From CAYWMP01 sp964459445 (lineage in GTDB: Bacteria; Desulfobacterota; DSM-4660; Desulfatiglandales; HGW-15): a stretch of DNA of 20,287 nucleotides. A program made the translations under genes and the position numbers. The stretch spans positions 1 through 20,287 of the forward strand of contig CAYWMP010000108.1 of assembly GCA_964459445.1 (NCBI GenBank), in the 5' to 3' direction. The stretch's first letter is position 1. Every line of letters begins with the position of its first letter. Shown here piece after piece: positions 1 to 6,897 of this stretch. Under the pieces are notes generated by a model. It worked only from the letters and a program-made list of their open reading frames with translations. It did not search any database and was not told the origin of the DNA.

Positions 1-1651
1 CGCCCCAGGATCTGGCCGTATCTGTTCCTCCCCGGCATGCATACTCCCACTCCGCCTCCGTGGGCAGGCGAAACTTCAGATTCTTCCTGCGCGAAAGCCA
101 CTCAGAAAAAGCCTTTGCTCCTTTCCAACTCACTTCCACCATGGGTTGCTCTTGACTCCTGCCAAAACGGTTGCCGCTCAATGAATAGGACCCGTCCCTG
201 CGCAAAGGGCAGTCTTCATCTTTCCAATCCACTCCAGATGTCTCACCGGTTTCCCGAAGAAATTGCTGATATTGCCCTATCGTAACCTCATACTTCCCCA
301 TCCAGAACCCGTCCACACACACCTCGTGCACCGGGCCTTCATCAGAATCCCTGCCTCTCTCTCCGGAGGGGCTACCCATCTCATAACACCCCCCCGGCAC
401 CCACACAAACTCCATTCCCGTCACAAGTTTCGCTTCTACCAGGACCTGCTTACCAGGAAGCACCTCTACTCGTTTTTTCCAAACCTTAAACCCGTCCTTT
501 TGTACTTTTATCTGATAGCTACCCGGTTCAAGACCCCCGACCTCAACCGGCGCGTTGCCCAAACGGGCGCCATCGAGCCAAACCGTGGCGCCCCTAGGCG
601 TGGTTGAAATGTAAAGGGAACCCTTTGATGTATCCTCCTCTCCCGGTTCAGGATGTCTCTCCTCCTCCGCCTTTCCTCCTGCCAGGAAAAAACGGGGCAC
701 GGGTGTCGATGAGATCCACGGCACCTGTTTTTCGTCCGTTTCCCGCATGACGGCCAGGCCCGTTTCCATGAGAACGTCCTGAATGCTCAGGCCGGGCCTT
801 TGGATGTTCTTCAAGAGGTGTTTGGTATAGATCCCGTTTCGGCCTGCGCCGTCCGCCGCAACCGACCCGGGGGATGTGGCGTAGGCGACAATCGTGCCTT
901 TGGGTGCGTCCATCTGGGCCAGCCCCGCTTTCCCGGTGCGGAAGCTGCGCTTGAAGGGATTGTCGCGACAGGCATCCAGGATCACGAGGTTGAGATTGCT
1001 TCCGGCATCCTGCATCTTCCCTAGCACGCGGCCTGCATCCACGGCCTCGAACTGGACATCGGTTTCCGAAGTGACATGGGCCTTTACGGGGATCAGGTAG
1101 TTGCGGTTCTGGATCTGCATGCCGTGGCCCGCATAATAGAAAAGGCCCACATCCGCGCGGCGGAGGTTTTTGAAGAATGCGTCGATAAAAAGGATCATCT
1201 GGCGTTTGTCCGCATCGATCCTCTCGATGACGTCAAACCCGAGGCCCCGGAGCACTTCCGCGATATCCGCGGCATCGTTGGGCGGGTTTGCCAGGGGGGC
1301 GGAAGCGTACGATCCGTTGCCGATGACAAGGGCAACCCGTTTTTCCGTTGCGAGGCTTCCCAGGGGGATTCCCCTTGACGGAGACCCAATGCCCAGCTTG
1401 GCCCTGGTTTCCGAATCGAGTCGCCCCGTCACTGGGAGGCCTGCGTTCCGCTGAAAATCCCGCAGCGCCCGCAGGGTTTTTTCACCCATGAGCCCATCGG
1501 GCCGGCCGGGGGTATAGCCCAGATCCTGAAGCTTTTTTTGCGCCTGGTACACGACCGGGTCGTAGGAGGTCTCCGCTACCACTACAGACAGGCAGCACAA
1601 CCCGGTTAAAACAACGCACGAACAGGCTATCAGGCCGGTGAGTCGTTTCAT
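1..1651 (-). CDS. Exported peptidoglycan-binding / caspase-like (C14) / PEGA / FGE-domain protein, 3' end cut by window edge
   Basis: The reading frame is open for 550 codons from ATG at 1651 to the left edge, so the C-terminus is missing. AGAGGT lies about 9 nt before the ATG. Residues 1-26 form a signal peptide (likely cut after VVVA). Residues 30-87 resemble a PG-binding-1 helix bundle (LQDLGYTPGRPDG). Residues 104-325 are a caspase/metacaspase fold, starting KRVALVIGNGSY, with catalytic-type His176 in YYAGHG and Cys228 in DACRDNP. Residues 345-407 are a PEGA beta-domain (PRGATVWLDGARLG), thought to hold proteins at the envelope surface. From about 412 an FGE-sulfatase/C-lectin-like domain begins (MEFVWVPGG, RLPTEAEWEYACRGG) and is truncated. 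It is probably a periplasmic or cell-wall-associated cysteine peptidase with a ligand-binding tail; its substrate is unknown. The dyad is intact, so activity is plausible. It is the last gene of the minus block and has no close downstream neighbour visible. Confidence 0.9.
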   Translation of the reverse strand, partial: MKRLTGLIACSCVVLTGLCCLSVVVAETSYDPVVYQAQKKLQDLGYTPGRPDGLMGEKTLRALRDFQRNAGLPVTGRLDSETRAKLGIGSPSRGIPLGSLATEKRVALVIGNGSYASAPLANPPNDAADIAEVLRGLGFDVIERIDADKRQMILFIDAFFKNLRRADVGLFYYAGHGMQIQNRNYLIPVKAHVTSETDVQFEAVDAGRVLGKMQDAGSNLNLVILDACRDNPFKRSFRTGKAGLAQMDAPKGTIVAYATSPGSVAADGAGRNGIYTKHLLKNIQRPGLSIQDVLMETGLAVMRETDEKQVPWISSTPVPRFFLAGGKAEEERHPEPGEEDTSKGSLYISTTPRGATVWLDGARLGNAPVEVGGLEPGSYQIKVQKDGFKVWKKRVEVLPGKQVLVEAKLVTGMEFVWVPGGCYEMGSPSGERGRDSDEGPVHEVCVDGFWMGKYEVTIGQYQQFLRETGETSGVDWKDEDCPLRRDGSYSLSGNRFGRSQEQPMVEVSWKGAKAFSEWLSRRKNLKFRLPTEAEWEYACRGGTDTARSWG

Positions 1652-1744
1652 TAGCTCAAACCTCTTGAATTGGTCTAAAGCTCAACTTCAGAAGCCACGT
1701 CCTCGGGCGCGGTCAAAGACATAGCTTGCCAGGATAGAAAAGAC

Positions 1745-1830
1745 GGAGTATTGGAGTAATGGAGTACTGGAGTATTGCATTTTTGTCCATCACTCCAGCA
1801 CTCCAACACTCCACTCCTCCAGCACTCCAG
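1745..1830. repeat. GGAGT/ACTCC repeat tract in inverted arrangement
   Basis: Four GGAGT units (1745-1777, spaced about 8 nt) are followed by a 10-nt spacer with a T run and then by ACTCC units (1791-1830). The two halves are imperfectly complementary, so transcripts could form a long hairpin. The tract lies between two minus-strand genes. It is followed at 1841-1867 by another degenerate motif (CTTTGTGCCTTTGTGCC). It may act as an intercistronic attenuator, but no function is shown. Confidence 0.7.
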
Positions 1831-1872
1831 CGCAAGTTCCTTCTTTGTGCCTTTGTGCCTTGGTGGCAGACC

Positions 1873-3021
1873 TCATAGAATCGAAAAGACAATGAACCTG
1901 CCTTTCGACACCTCGGTATGGAGCTTTTTGAATCCCTGTTCTCTCATCAGGCTTTTGACGATGGCGCGGCGGAGTTGGCTGGTTTCTCCGCGATATTTCA
2001 CCATGACCTCCAGAAGTCCTCCGCCTGTAAAACGCTCGCTCATCCCCGTGACCCCGGCCAGGCTCTCGAGCTTCTCCTCGAAGATAATGCCCGGCATATC
2101 GGTCTTTTTAGGGGTTTTCAGGGTAATAACATAGGGGATGCCGTTGTTGGTATAGTCATCCCACCAGGAAAGGATCTGGTCAATGAGGTATTCGGATTCA
2201 ATTCGCCCGATCTCGCTCGAAGCCTTCCGGAAGGCCTCTTCTTTGGTTTTACCCATTCCGGACACGGCCTTCTCATCGGTTGTAAGAATTTGAGCCGTCG
2301 TGGTCACGATGACGCGGGTTTGAATGGTTGATTTCGCTGTCTCAAACACACCGTCATTCCCGGAGTATTGCTCACCAAGCCTGAAAATGACCACGATCTC
2401 GGCATAGTGTTTCAGTCCAATTCTGGCGGCCACGTTCTCGATCGTGTTGATCTTCAAAAGCTCATGGGCTTCTTTGTGAAGTTGTTTGCTCTTTGAGGGG
2501 TCTACCACGTCAAAATACTTCTCCACAAAGCTCTTGACCAATGCGATTTCAGCAGATACGGCTGAGGCGGGGATGACCGTTTCCTTGGGGTGATAAAGGA
2601 TCACGATCCTTGGATAGCTCATCCGGGCCTTTATGATGCCAATGGCCTCAAGGCTTGTCTTAATGGATCTGGTGGAGACAACCGCCTTCATGGTGACCTC
2701 GAAAAGGCCGCTGGCCTCTCTTTCCTTCAGAATCTCATAGGTCTTGATGAAACCCGATGCCTGGGACATCAATCGGTCATCCTCTATCAGGTCGTTGATG
2801 ATTTTCGTGTTCCCCTCCACAATAACGCCCACCACTTGCTCCACGGCCCTTCGATGGGCATCAGCAATGGCCGACTTCCTGGCGTTGGCGAGGTTCCCAT
2901 CAATGATAGGTCCCACCCCCCGGACAACCACCTCCTGGTCATCCTGGGCATGGCCAATTGAGATAAAGGTGAGGGCAAACACGAAGCATAACAATGAAAT
3001 AATGATGGCTTTCCGATTCAT
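1873..3021 (-). CDS. Exported FlgT_N/LPP20-like envelope protein
   Basis: The product has 382 residues. The start is set at the ATG at 3021, because GGAGGAAATC lies directly upstream; an earlier in-frame start (3063) has no such site. Residues 1-25 are a signal peptide (cut after GHA). Residues 28-125 carry the pattern of the N-terminal domain of flagellar assembly protein T and of LPP20-family proteins: a VVVRGVG strand, then ARKSAIADAHRRAVEQVVG, then a strand ending VTMKAVVST. The rest (RIVILYHP..., a second strand-rich domain ending RFIVFSIL) is not assigned to a named family. No flagellar genes are nearby, so a flagellar role is not supported; a periplasmic or outer-membrane scaffold role is inferred. 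The next gene upstream, the trypsin-like protease, is 386 bp away, so it may have its own promoter. Confidence 0.8.
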   Translation of the reverse strand: MNRKAIIISLLCFVFALTFISIGHAQDDQEVVVRGVGPIIDGNLANARKSAIADAHRRAVEQVVGVIVEGNTKIINDLIEDDRLMSQASGFIKTYEILKEREASGLFEVTMKAVVSTRSIKTSLEAIGIIKARMSYPRIVILYHPKETVIPASAVSAEIALVKSFVEKYFDVVDPSKSKQLHKEAHELLKINTIENVAARIGLKHYAEIVVIFRLGEQYSGNDGVFETAKSTIQTRVIVTTTAQILTTDEKAVSGMGKTKEEAFRKASSEIGRIESEYLIDQILSWWDDYTNNGIPYVITLKTPKKTDMPGIIFEEKLESLAGVTGMSERFTGGGLLEVMVKYRGETSQLRRAIVKSLMREQGFKKLHTEVSKGRFIVFSIL

Positions 3022-3139
3022 GATTTCCTCCATAATAGATGAGCACTTCTTGACTTTTTTCACCGCCCGTTCGCTCGGCTCACTCGAGGCCCAGAGGCCA
3101 CAGAGATTGAGGCTCTGGTTAACACTCCCGCGCCGCGGG

Positions 3140-3166
3140 GCTCATTCCCACATGCAGGGAATGAGC
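3140..3166. repeat. Perfect 10-bp inverted repeat (hairpin)
   Basis: GCTCATTCCC (3140-3149) and GGGAATGAGC (3157-3166) are separated by 7 nt. No T tract follows on either strand, so it is more likely an operator or RNA structure than an intrinsic terminator. It lies about 120 bp upstream of the FlgT_N-like gene on the minus strand. Confidence 0.6.
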
Positions 3167-3183
3167 ATACAGGAGACCGTCTC

Positions 3184-3217
3184 AAGGAAAACAACAAACA
3201 AGTTTGCTGTTTTTCTT
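3184..3217 (-). terminator. AT-rich hairpin, possible terminator downstream of the trypsin-like protease gene
   Basis: AAAACAACAAAC pairs with GTTTGCTGTTTT across a 2-nt loop with one internal mismatch. The pairing extends by AAGG/TCTT to about 16 bp, and T-rich flanks lie on both sides. It is 190 bp downstream of the protease stop codon, which is far for a dedicated terminator, and the stem is weak in G+C. Confidence 0.35.
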
Positions 3218-3407
3218 AGATCGATCTTCCAGTAGTGTTAAACGAGCCTCTTCAGAGGCATAATAGTACGACTTCCTTTTATTCGCCTGAAGCTGCGTTA
3301 GTCTGCGAACGAATACTCTCATTACTCTGCGTTCTCAGTGTCTCGAACGATCCCCTTACTTGGAGGGGGGAGTGGGCGGTAATAAAGAGGCCTCTGACTC
3401 AATCTTT

Positions 3408-4220
3408 TCACTCGACAAGCTGAAGCAGGTTATTCGCGTAGTTTATGGGTATCGCGAAGTTGATACCGGGAACGGGCACCTCGATGTTGTCATCTCCGGC
3501 CCGATGCATCGTGGCCAGGCCGCTCACGATCACACCAATTACCTCACCCTTTATGTTAAAAAGCGGTCCGCCGCTGCTGCCATGATAGGTGAGGACATCT
3601 GTCTGAATGCGGCCCTTTTCTCTATTAAAGGCACTGATGATGCCGGTTGTTGCGCTATGCGCCAGCCCGGAGGGGTTCCCTATGGCAATGACCTTATCTC
3701 CAACGCGCATGGTGTGGGGGTCGCCGATTTTCACAGGGTTGCAATCTTTTTTTGTGATTCTCAGCAATGCAAGGTCCATCTCCGCATCCTGCTTGATGAG
3801 GGCTGCTTCGTGACGTCCGCCGTCCGGCGTCTTCGCGAATATCCTCCTTTTATTTATTTGATAGCCTTTTACGGAAACAACATGCGCATTCGTGAGAATA
3901 TATCCGTTCTTACTGACGAAAAAGCCCGAACCGATGAATCCGGTTTTTTTGAGTTTTTTATCCCTGGGATCCACAACAATCAGGTGTACTTCCATAAAGA
4001 CGACCGAAGGGTCTACCCGTTCGATGATTTCGGCCACAGAAGCCGGGGGTTTGACCTCTTCCTTCGATGCCTTCTTTTCGGGAGGCGGAGCCTCAGGTTT
4101 TAGAGAAGGCTCTTTCATTGGTTTATTCCATATGTCCTGACCTTCCTGTGCCCATGAGGGATTAAGGGGAATGAGGATTATCAGCGCCAATACAAGAAAA
4201 ATGAAACGATGTTCCTTCAC
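3408..4220 (-). CDS. Exported trypsin-like serine protease (S1C, HtrA/DegP-type, no PDZ)
   Basis: The product has 270 residues and a GTG start with AAGGAGGG about 7 nt upstream. Residues 1-24 are a signal peptide (cut after SWA). Residues 25-60 are a Pro/Lys-rich linker. The protease domain spans about 62-268, with triad His113 (YILTNAHVV), Asp149 (DAEMDLALL) and Ser216 (GSSGGPLF). DegP and DegS carry one or two C-terminal PDZ domains; here the chain ends right after the protease domain, so substrate choice must differ. It probably cleaves misfolded or signalling proteins in the periplasm. It sits between a FlgT_N-like gene and a membrane TPR gene, all minus strand. A DegS-like role in cleaving a membrane anti-sigma factor is not supported, because the anti-sigma factor in this window has no membrane segment. 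Confidence 0.9.
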   Translation of the reverse strand: MKEHRFIFLVLALIILIPLNPSWAQEGQDIWNKPMKEPSLKPEAPPPEKKASKEEVKPPASVAEIIERVDPSVVFMEVHLIVVDPRDKKLKKTGFIGSGFFVSKNGYILTNAHVVSVKGYQINKRRIFAKTPDGGRHEAALIKQDAEMDLALLRITKKDCNPVKIGDPHTMRVGDKVIAIGNPSGLAHSATTGIISAFNREKGRIQTDVLTYHGSSGGPLFNIKGEVIGVIVSGLATMHRAGDDNIEVPVPGINFAIPINYANNLLQLVE

Positions 4221-4330
4221 TATTGCCCTCCTTCTGTTTCACCGCGGAGGCACCCCAGTTAAGTAGCCATTCTGGACTTAACGGGGCAGGCAGAGTGCGC
4301 AGAGATAGGTTTCAATCTTTGCGTCCTTTG
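4221..4330. repeat. CGCAGAG/CGCAAAG-type degenerate repeat plus small hairpin, running into the end of the TPR gene
   Basis: ACCGCGGAGGCACC (about 4240) and GCAGAGTGCGCAGAG (about 4290) match the dispersed family also seen at 18021-18050. GTTAAGT (4258-4264) and ACTTAAC (4276-4282) form a 7-bp stem. The minus-strand text CGCAAAGGACGCAAAG continues into the last codons of the adjacent TPR gene, so the repeat encodes its C-terminal tail. Confidence 0.5.
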
Positions 4331-5202
4331 CGGCTCCGGGGTGAGACGTTTTGAATCATCTCAAGCCCGGAGCGGGCTTCCTGGTCGCCGGGGTTCATCT
4401 TAAGAATTTCTTCGAAATAATTCCTGGCCTTCTCATTAAGATTTAGTTCCATGCATGTCATCGCAGCGTGTTTGAGATAGGCGACATTATTGGGATCTCT
4501 ATTGATTGCCTTCTCCATCATGCCCAGGGCTTCGCCCTTTCTGTCCATATGCACCAGTGTCATCGCCAACTCGAACCAGACCTTTCCGTTCTCGGGCATG
4601 AGTCGCGATGCCTTTGTCAAGGCCACAAGGGCCTCATCAAACCGACCCCGGTCATAGAGAGACTCTGCCCGGGCGAGCACCTTCTCTCCATAGCCTTTTG
4701 GACTGTAAAGGACCTCTTTGCCGACAACCTGTTTGTCGGTGTCTTGTGCAGCTTTGTTATCAACGGATTCTTTTATGGTCTGGTTTGAAGGCGCAACGAC
4801 TTCAGGCTGGGCCTTGTTTTTCATTTGGCCCTTTTCGTCGGTTCCGGGACCCATGAGCACAATTAATCCTCCGGCGACAACCATGACGACCGCCGTAACG
4901 GCCAGGACCTTAACGCGGGGAAACCCGGCCTTTGGGACCCACAGGGAGATCCTTTCAATGTCCGGATTTGTTCGCAAAGCAAAGACGTTGTCCGGATGAA
5001 GGGAGGCATGAAGAACATGTCCCCCCTCTCGATTGATCTCACCGCTATTATCGGCAAACCACTGTGCAAGCCGGTCGGACGCATTCATGTTTGAAAGGTG
5101 GACTTGCATCTTGACCCTTCTTTGCTCAAAGGGGATATCCTGCCCGTCCACCTCCCGCAGTTGATTCTGAACTTCGGTAATGAGATCGTCATCCAGTTTC
5201 AT
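4312..5202 (-). CDS. Single-pass membrane protein with C-terminal TPR repeats
   Basis: The product has 296 residues. The frame extends upstream to a TTG at 5241, but that part lies in repeat DNA, so the ATG at 5202 is preferred; the ribosome site is weak (GGGAAA). Residues 1-95 are a soluble N-domain (with ASDRLAQWFADN) ending in a basic stretch. Residues 97-117 are one transmembrane helix. Residues 120-160 are a Lys/Gln-rich linker. Residues 165-280 hold about three TPRs (ALVALTKASRLMPEN, ALGMMEKAINRDPNN, ARNYFEEILKMNPGD). The positive-inside rule suggests the N-domain is cytosolic and the TPRs periplasmic. It may bridge cytosolic signalling to envelope partners such as the neighbouring LPP20-like protein or protease; this is inference. 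The last residues (SRKGRKD) come from a dispersed repeat. No specific family is recognised for the N-domain. Confidence 0.8.
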   Translation of the reverse strand: MKLDDDLITEVQNQLREVDGQDIPFEQRRVKMQVHLSNMNASDRLAQWFADNSGEINREGGHVLHASLHPDNVFALRTNPDIERISLWVPKAGFPRVKVLAVTAVVMVVAGGLIVLMGPGTDEKGQMKNKAQPEVVAPSNQTIKESVDNKAAQDTDKQVVGKEVLYSPKGYGEKVLARAESLYDRGRFDEALVALTKASRLMPENGKVWFELAMTLVHMDRKGEALGMMEKAINRDPNNVAYLKHAAMTCMELNLNEKARNYFEEILKMNPGDQEARSGLEMIQNVSPRSRKGRKD

Positions 5203-5372
5203 GAGTTTCCCGGAGTATTGGAGTGATGGAGTGATGGACAAAAACGCAACACTCTAATTCAGCCGTCGTAGCCAGCCTACTCCGCCGTGGTAGCTAAGGC
5301 TACAAAGGCCGGATCGGCTACTATGGCGAAGTCGGCGACGCCAATACTCCAATACTCCATCACTCCAATTCT
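5203..5372. repeat. Compound repeat spacer: GGAGT tract, GTAGCC-type repeats, ACTCC tract
   Basis: GGAGTATTGGAGTGATGGAG (5212 on) is followed by GCCGTCGTAGCC / GTGGTAGCTAAGGCTAC / GGCGAAGTCGGCG text (5260-5340) and then an ACTCC tract (5341-5370). The outer tracts are inverted relative to each other. The element starts a few bases from one gene's ATG and ends 3 bp from the stop codon of the next. Confidence 0.65.
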
Positions 5373-6293
5373 TCAATTGATGACTATCACCACCCTGCAT
5401 TCCTCAAGGAACTTCCCTTTCACATTGAGTGCAAAGATCTTGGTGGCATCTTCTTCGGAAACGAGGATATTGGAGTTGTTGATACCATCGGTTCCAGCAG
5501 CCTTGACAATCAAAGGGTGTGATCCCACCCGTTTATGGGTCAACGCCCTTTCTACGCTCCCGGCGTAACCTGCGACGCCATGATTGATGACGTACTCTCT
5601 GCTCACGTGCATGGGACCGAAGACCTCTTTCTTATCTGTCCCGGCAAGGATCTTGGGAAACATGGATGGTCGCGCACCCTGATTGCTCGCGTCAATGATC
5701 AATCCCGTATACTTTTCCCCGTACATGGCCGAAGATTTGTAGGCATCGTCTTTTGGATGATACCGGTTAGGTGCATAACTGTGCTTTTCCCAGTACCAGG
5801 GCACCGACGCGCCTGAGAGCCCTTTTTTGTGATTGAGAAATAGACCTATGGTGACCTCCATCCAGATGGAACCATCCTGGAGGGTCTTTTCCTCTTCCTT
5901 GACAACCTTTGCCCCTTTTACAAAGCCCCTGACAGAGGTTCGAAGAACCGAGTCACGCATCAATTCGTCCCTGTAAATGGTTCGGCTGTCGATGCTCATG
6001 CCCTCGATGGTTTCCTCCAATTTTTCATAGGCGAGATGTCGTGCAGTTTTAAGGGCCATTGCCCGGGCATGGGCCAAATTCTTGGTTTTGTCCGGATCGG
6101 CCGTGGCTCCCGCCATGACTTCAATATAACCGTCGTCCCACTTGACGCGGCTATTCCAGGCGTCGTTCAGTGAACGTTGGTCAAGGGGCGATTGATAGTC
6201 CCTTTGCTCCCACCAGGGAGTCTCCTCTGCCATGACTGAGAAAGAAACGGCCAGCATCATACCAACAATCATTCCAGCGATTAGCTTTTTCAT
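5373..6293 (-). CDS. Exported LPP20-like (FlgP-type fold) envelope protein
   Basis: The product has 306 residues. The ATG at 6293 follows AAAGGAGG with 9-nt spacing; an in-frame TTG three codons earlier lies inside that spacing. Residues 1-22 are a signal peptide cut after VMA, with no lipobox, so the product is probably soluble and periplasmic. Residues 52-160 have the LPP20 pattern: strand (GYIEVMAGATAD), helix (NLAHARAMALKTARHLAYEKLEE), then a strand SIWMEVTIGLFL. Residues 195-306 form a second domain (YTGLIIDASNQGARPSMFPKI) that is seen with LPP20 domains in Desulfobacterota proteins, a link made from memory and not verified. With the FlgT_N-like and FlgO-like proteins of this block it completes a set resembling FlgO/FlgP/FlgT. 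Its exact role is unknown. Confidence 0.75.
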   Translation of the reverse strand: MKKLIAGMIVGMMLAVSFSVMAEETPWWEQRDYQSPLDQRSLNDAWNSRVKWDDGYIEVMAGATADPDKTKNLAHARAMALKTARHLAYEKLEETIEGMSIDSRTIYRDELMRDSVLRTSVRGFVKGAKVVKEEEKTLQDGSIWMEVTIGLFLNHKKGLSGASVPWYWEKHSYAPNRYHPKDDAYKSSAMYGEKYTGLIIDASNQGARPSMFPKILAGTDKKEVFGPMHVSREYVINHGVAGYAGSVERALTHKRVGSHPLIVKAAGTDGINNSNILVSEEDATKIFALNVKGKFLEECRVVIVIN

Positions 6294-6384
6294 TGTTTTC
6301 AACCTCCTTTTGACTATCTAATATGGCTTTTTGTGATTATTCCAGCTCAGAATGTCCTTATAAACTTCAGCAAAAGATCGATAC

Positions 6385-6410
6385 GGAGTACTGGAGTATT
6401 GGAGTGATGG
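6385..6410. repeat. GGAGT repeat tract at the 3' end of the four-helix-bundle gene
   Basis: Three GGAGT units with 8-nt spacing (GGAGTACTGGAGTATTGG and following) end 2 bp before the stop codon of the minus-strand four-helix-bundle gene. The tract is inverted relative to the ACTCC tract at 6850-6892, so the two bracket that gene. Confidence 0.7.
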
Positions 6411-6411
6411 A

Positions 6412-6852
6412 TTATTGATTGCCATAAACAGCGTTGCTCTCTTTCACCATTAAATGATCAGTCCAGTCACCGCGTTCTTTTTTGTATTCCAGACTTTCAA
6501 CGAGTCTTAACAGTCCGTTTTCCAACTTGTATGCCAAGCCATCTAATTTCTCGAATTCTTCATGTGTTATCTGTTCCGCCTTCCGATAAACGTGAAGTCC
6601 TGAAACAGATTCCCCAAGGGATCCCAGCGCTATGTTAAGAAAATTGAGATACTCGCGAATCGAGCGTCTGCAATAGCCTTCTGCGATATTTCGATGAACG
6701 GAATCGCTTGAAGCTATCGCTTGTGACACCACCCGTTTCAATTCAAAGGGAAATCCACGAAAGGTCTCAACGGTTTGCACATAATAATCAATTGCATCAT
6801 TCCAAACCCTCAACTTTTGATATCCTCGATTCTTGTTTTTTCGCGTATCCAT
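6412..6852 (-). CDS. Four-helix-bundle protein (23S rRNA intervening-sequence protein family)
   Basis: The product has 146 residues. It matches the four-helix-bundle/S23 family: YQKLRVWNDAIDYYVQTVE, then FPFELKRVVSQAIASSDSVHRNIAEGYCRRS, then REYLNFLNIALGSLGES and GLAYKLENGLL. Family members are small helical proteins first found encoded in intervening sequences of bacterial 23S rRNA; their function is unsettled. There is no signal peptide, unlike the flanking envelope genes. The ATG at 6852 lies inside an ACTCC repeat; a GTG at 6879 preceded by GGAG is a possible alternative start. Repeat tracts touch both ends of the gene, and it interrupts an otherwise envelope-themed block, so it was probably inserted as a mobile cassette. 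Confidence 0.88.
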   Translation of the reverse strand: MDTRKNKNRGYQKLRVWNDAIDYYVQTVETFRGFPFELKRVVSQAIASSDSVHRNIAEGYCRRSIREYLNFLNIALGSLGESVSGLHVYRKAEQITHEEFEKLDGLAYKLENGLLRLVESLEYKKERGDWTDHLMVKESNAVYGNQ

Positions 6853-6892
6853 CACTCCATCACTCTGAGATACCACCACTCCAACACTCCAA
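6850..6892. repeat. ACTCC repeat tract overlapping the four-helix-bundle start
   Basis: ACTCC units at about 8-10-nt spacing with one interrupted unit. The tract begins at the ATG of the four-helix-bundle gene and ends 6 bp from the stop codon of the TPR-SLH gene. The minus-strand text TGAAGAAGTTGGAGTG at that stop closely resembles TGAAGAATTGGAGTG at the stop of the LPP20-like gene. Confidence 0.7.
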
Positions 6893-6897
6893 CTTCT

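Larger units (their letters stand above)
3022..3407. other. Gene-free stretch with three hairpins and CGCAGAG-type repeat remnants
   Basis: This 386-bp spacer lies between two minus-strand genes. It holds a perfect 10-bp stem with 7-nt loop (3140-3166), a long AT-rich stem (3184-3217) and a 6-bp stem (3246-3259). Segments at 3092-3113 and 3324-3344 resemble the dispersed CCACAGAGA / CTCTGCGTTCTCAG repeats. No convincing promoter or open gene was found on either strand. Confidence 0.5.

Noticed and set aside
1745..1830. Possible CRISPR-like array of regularly spaced short repeats
   Set aside because: Units are only 5-9 bp with 8-10-nt periodicity, there are no unique spacers of 30 bp or more, and no cas genes are present.
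3360..4103. 247-codon plus-strand open frame
   Set aside because: Antisense to the trypsin-like protease with an intact catalytic triad; no recognisable protein.
3408..4220. DegS-type protease acting on the local anti-sigma factor
   Set aside because: The anti-sigma factor has no membrane or periplasmic part and the protease has no PDZ domain, so the RpoE/RseA pathway does not fit.
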